Of a stretch of DNA of 6,757 nt, positions 5,554-6,757 are shown piece after piece. This DNA is from Candidatus Solibacter sp. (GTDB taxonomy: Bacteria > Acidobacteriota > Terriglobia > Bryobacterales > Bryobacteraceae): positions 1 through 6,757 of the forward strand of contig JADGNS010000270.1 in NCBI GenBank assembly GCA_017883355.1, written 5' to 3'. Within the stretch, counting starts at the first letter, position 1. Every line of letters starts with the position of its first letter. Below the pieces are notes generated by a model, which ran no database searches, was not told where the DNA came from, and saw nothing but the letters and a program-made list of their open reading frames with translations. The translations under genes were made by a program, and so were the position numbers.

Positions 5554-5558
5554 GGAGG
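5554..5558 (+). promoter_or_regulatory. Shine-Dalgarno site for glutamate dehydrogenase
   Basis: GGAGG lies six bases before GTG at 5565. It decides the start: the reading frame is open only back to TGA at 5547-5549, no ATG lies in frame before residue 39, and the next alternative, TTG at 5574, is too far from the site. A weak CATAAT at 5542-5547 could be a -10 box, without a recognisable -35. Confidence 0.7.
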
Positions 5559-5564
5559 CTGATC

Positions 5565-6757
5565 GTGGCCACGTTGACATCGCCAGATTCCATATCCCTA
5601 CATAACGAAAAGAACCCATGGCTCGCCGCCGCCGCGCGCTTTGATGATGCCGCCACCCGGCTCAAACTCGACGACGGCATGCGTAAGGTGCTCGGCACTT
5701 CCGCCAGGGAACTCACCGTACACATCCCGGTGCAACTCGACGATGGCCGCATCGAAGTCTTCACCGGCTACCGTGTGCAGCACTCGATCGCGCGCGGCCC
5801 CGCCAAGGGCGGCATTCGCTTCGCTCCCGACGTCACGCTCGACGAGGTGCGCGCCCTGGCCTCCTGGATGACCTGGAAGTGCGCCGTCGTCAACATTCCC
5901 TTCGGCGGCGGCAAGGGCGGTGTCATCTGCGATCCGCGTATCCTTTCCGACACCGAACTGGAGAAGATCACCCGCCGTTACACCGCCGAAATCATCGATT
6001 TTATCGGACCCGAACGCGATGTCCCCGCGCCCGACGTCAATACCAACGAAAAGGTGATGGCCTGGATCATGGACACCTACTCCATGCACGCGCGCCACAC
6101 CGTCACCGCCATCGTCACCGGGAAACCTATGGCGCTGGGCGGCTCCAAGGGCCGCCCCGAGGCCACCGGACGCGGCTGCATGATGGTCATCCTCAAAGCC
6201 CTTCAGCTCATGAACAAGCGCCCCGAGGACACCAAGGTCGTCATTCAGGGTTTCGGCAATGTCGGCGGCATGGCGGCCAAACTAATGAGCGCCATCGGCT
6301 TCAAAATCATCGCCATCGTGGAGTATGATGGCGCGGTCTTTAACCCCAACGGCCTCGATATCGCCGCCCTCCAGCAGCACCGCCAGGAAACCGGTTCCGT
6401 CACGAACTTTCCCCGCGGCGAGGATATGGATAAGACCGAGGCCATGTTCCTGGAGTGCGATGTCCTCCTCCCCGCCGCCACTGAGAATGTCCTCACCTCG
6501 CAGAACGCCCACCGCGTGCGCTGCAAGATTCTCTGCGAGGGCGCCAACGGCCCTACCACCCCGCTCGCCGACCTGATCCTCGCCGATCAACAGGTCTTCG
6601 TCATCCCCGATATCCTCGCCAACGCCGGCGGCGTCACCGTCTCCTACTTCGAATGGGTGCAGGATCGCCAGGGCTTCTTCTGGAACGAACAACTGGTCAA
6701 CGAGCGCCTCCAGGAGATCATGGACGAAAGCTTCGACGCCGTCGTGGAGTACGCCCG
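5565..6757 (+). CDS. Glutamate dehydrogenase (Glu/Leu/Phe/Val dehydrogenase family), 3' end missing
   Basis: This cytosolic enzyme interconverts glutamate and 2-oxoglutarate plus ammonium with NAD(P). The window holds 397 codons; the family usually ends near 410-430, so only the last C-terminal helices are missing. The N-terminal substrate domain has KGGIRF (81-86), Lys105 in WMTWKCAVVN, the active-site signature IPFGGGKGGVICDP (111-124; catalytic Lys117) and VPAPDVNT (153-160; catalytic Asp157). The nucleotide-binding domain has GFGNVGG (229-235), and an acidic Glu253 near the end of the second strand hints at NAD, though this is weak. Later family segments are LLPAATENVLT, EGANGPTTPLAD and IPDILANAGGVTVSYFEW. 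These favour glutamate over leucine, phenylalanine or valine dehydrogenase, which are shorter. The start is GTG at 5565. The gene is divergent from fabD across 119 bases. The symbol is left blank because gdhA, gudB and rocG cannot be separated here. Confidence 0.95.
   Translation, partial: MATLTSPDSISLHNEKNPWLAAAARFDDAATRLKLDDGMRKVLGTSARELTVHIPVQLDDGRIEVFTGYRVQHSIARGPAKGGIRFAPDVTLDEVRALASWMTWKCAVVNIPFGGGKGGVICDPRILSDTELEKITRRYTAEIIDFIGPERDVPAPDVNTNEKVMAWIMDTYSMHARHTVTAIVTGKPMALGGSKGRPEATGRGCMMVILKALQLMNKRPEDTKVVIQGFGNVGGMAAKLMSAIGFKIIAIVEYDGAVFNPNGLDIAALQQHRQETGSVTNFPRGEDMDKTEAMFLECDVLLPAATENVLTSQNAHRVRCKILCEGANGPTTPLADLILADQQVFVIPDILANAGGVTVSYFEWVQDRQGFFWNEQLVNERLQEIMDESFDAVVEYA

Overview
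This is a GC-rich bacterial window that is almost entirely coding. It holds eight genes (seven complete, one cut off at the right edge) and one striking structured repeat. Gene content and style (compact overlapping genes, GC-rich third positions) fit an environmental bacterium. The four-hairpin repeat at 2695-2781 resembles dispersed intergenic elements I recall from Acidobacteriota of the Solibacter/Bryobacter type. That placement is an inference from memory and was not tested.

Layout. (1) 20-2683, plus strand: ftsY, ribD and ribE form a tightly coupled unit, with overlaps of 4 and 20 bases. This joins the signal-recognition-particle receptor to two enzymes of riboflavin synthesis. (2) 2684-2782: a convergent gap filled by an 87-base element made wholly of four short hairpins and a closing stem. 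(3) 2783-3736, minus: a DHH-family phosphoesterase. It is divergent, across 50 bases containing a perfect CTTTCAG-N5-CTGAAAG palindrome, from (4) 3787-4254, plus: a dCMP-deaminase-like enzyme. (5) 4267-5445, minus: fabD (malonyl-CoA:ACP transacylase), followed by a small zinc-ribbon protein that converges on the deaminase gene with only 12 bases between stop codons. (6) 5446-5564: a divergent intergenic region with a perfect TATAAT box placed against fabD and a degenerate repeat-like tract. (7) 5565-6757, plus: a glutamate dehydrogenase starting at GTG behind a strong Shine-Dalgarno site and running off the window.

Functionally this is mostly a housekeeping region: protein targeting, flavin synthesis, pyrimidine nucleotide metabolism, fatty-acid initiation and nitrogen assimilation. 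I see no mobile genes, CRISPR array, defence island, tRNA or rRNA. The item most worth following up is the four-hairpin element, because its two halves are inverted copies whose differences fall at paired positions and preserve base pairing. No stretch longer than 300 bases lacks a gene; the longest gaps are 99 and 119 bases.
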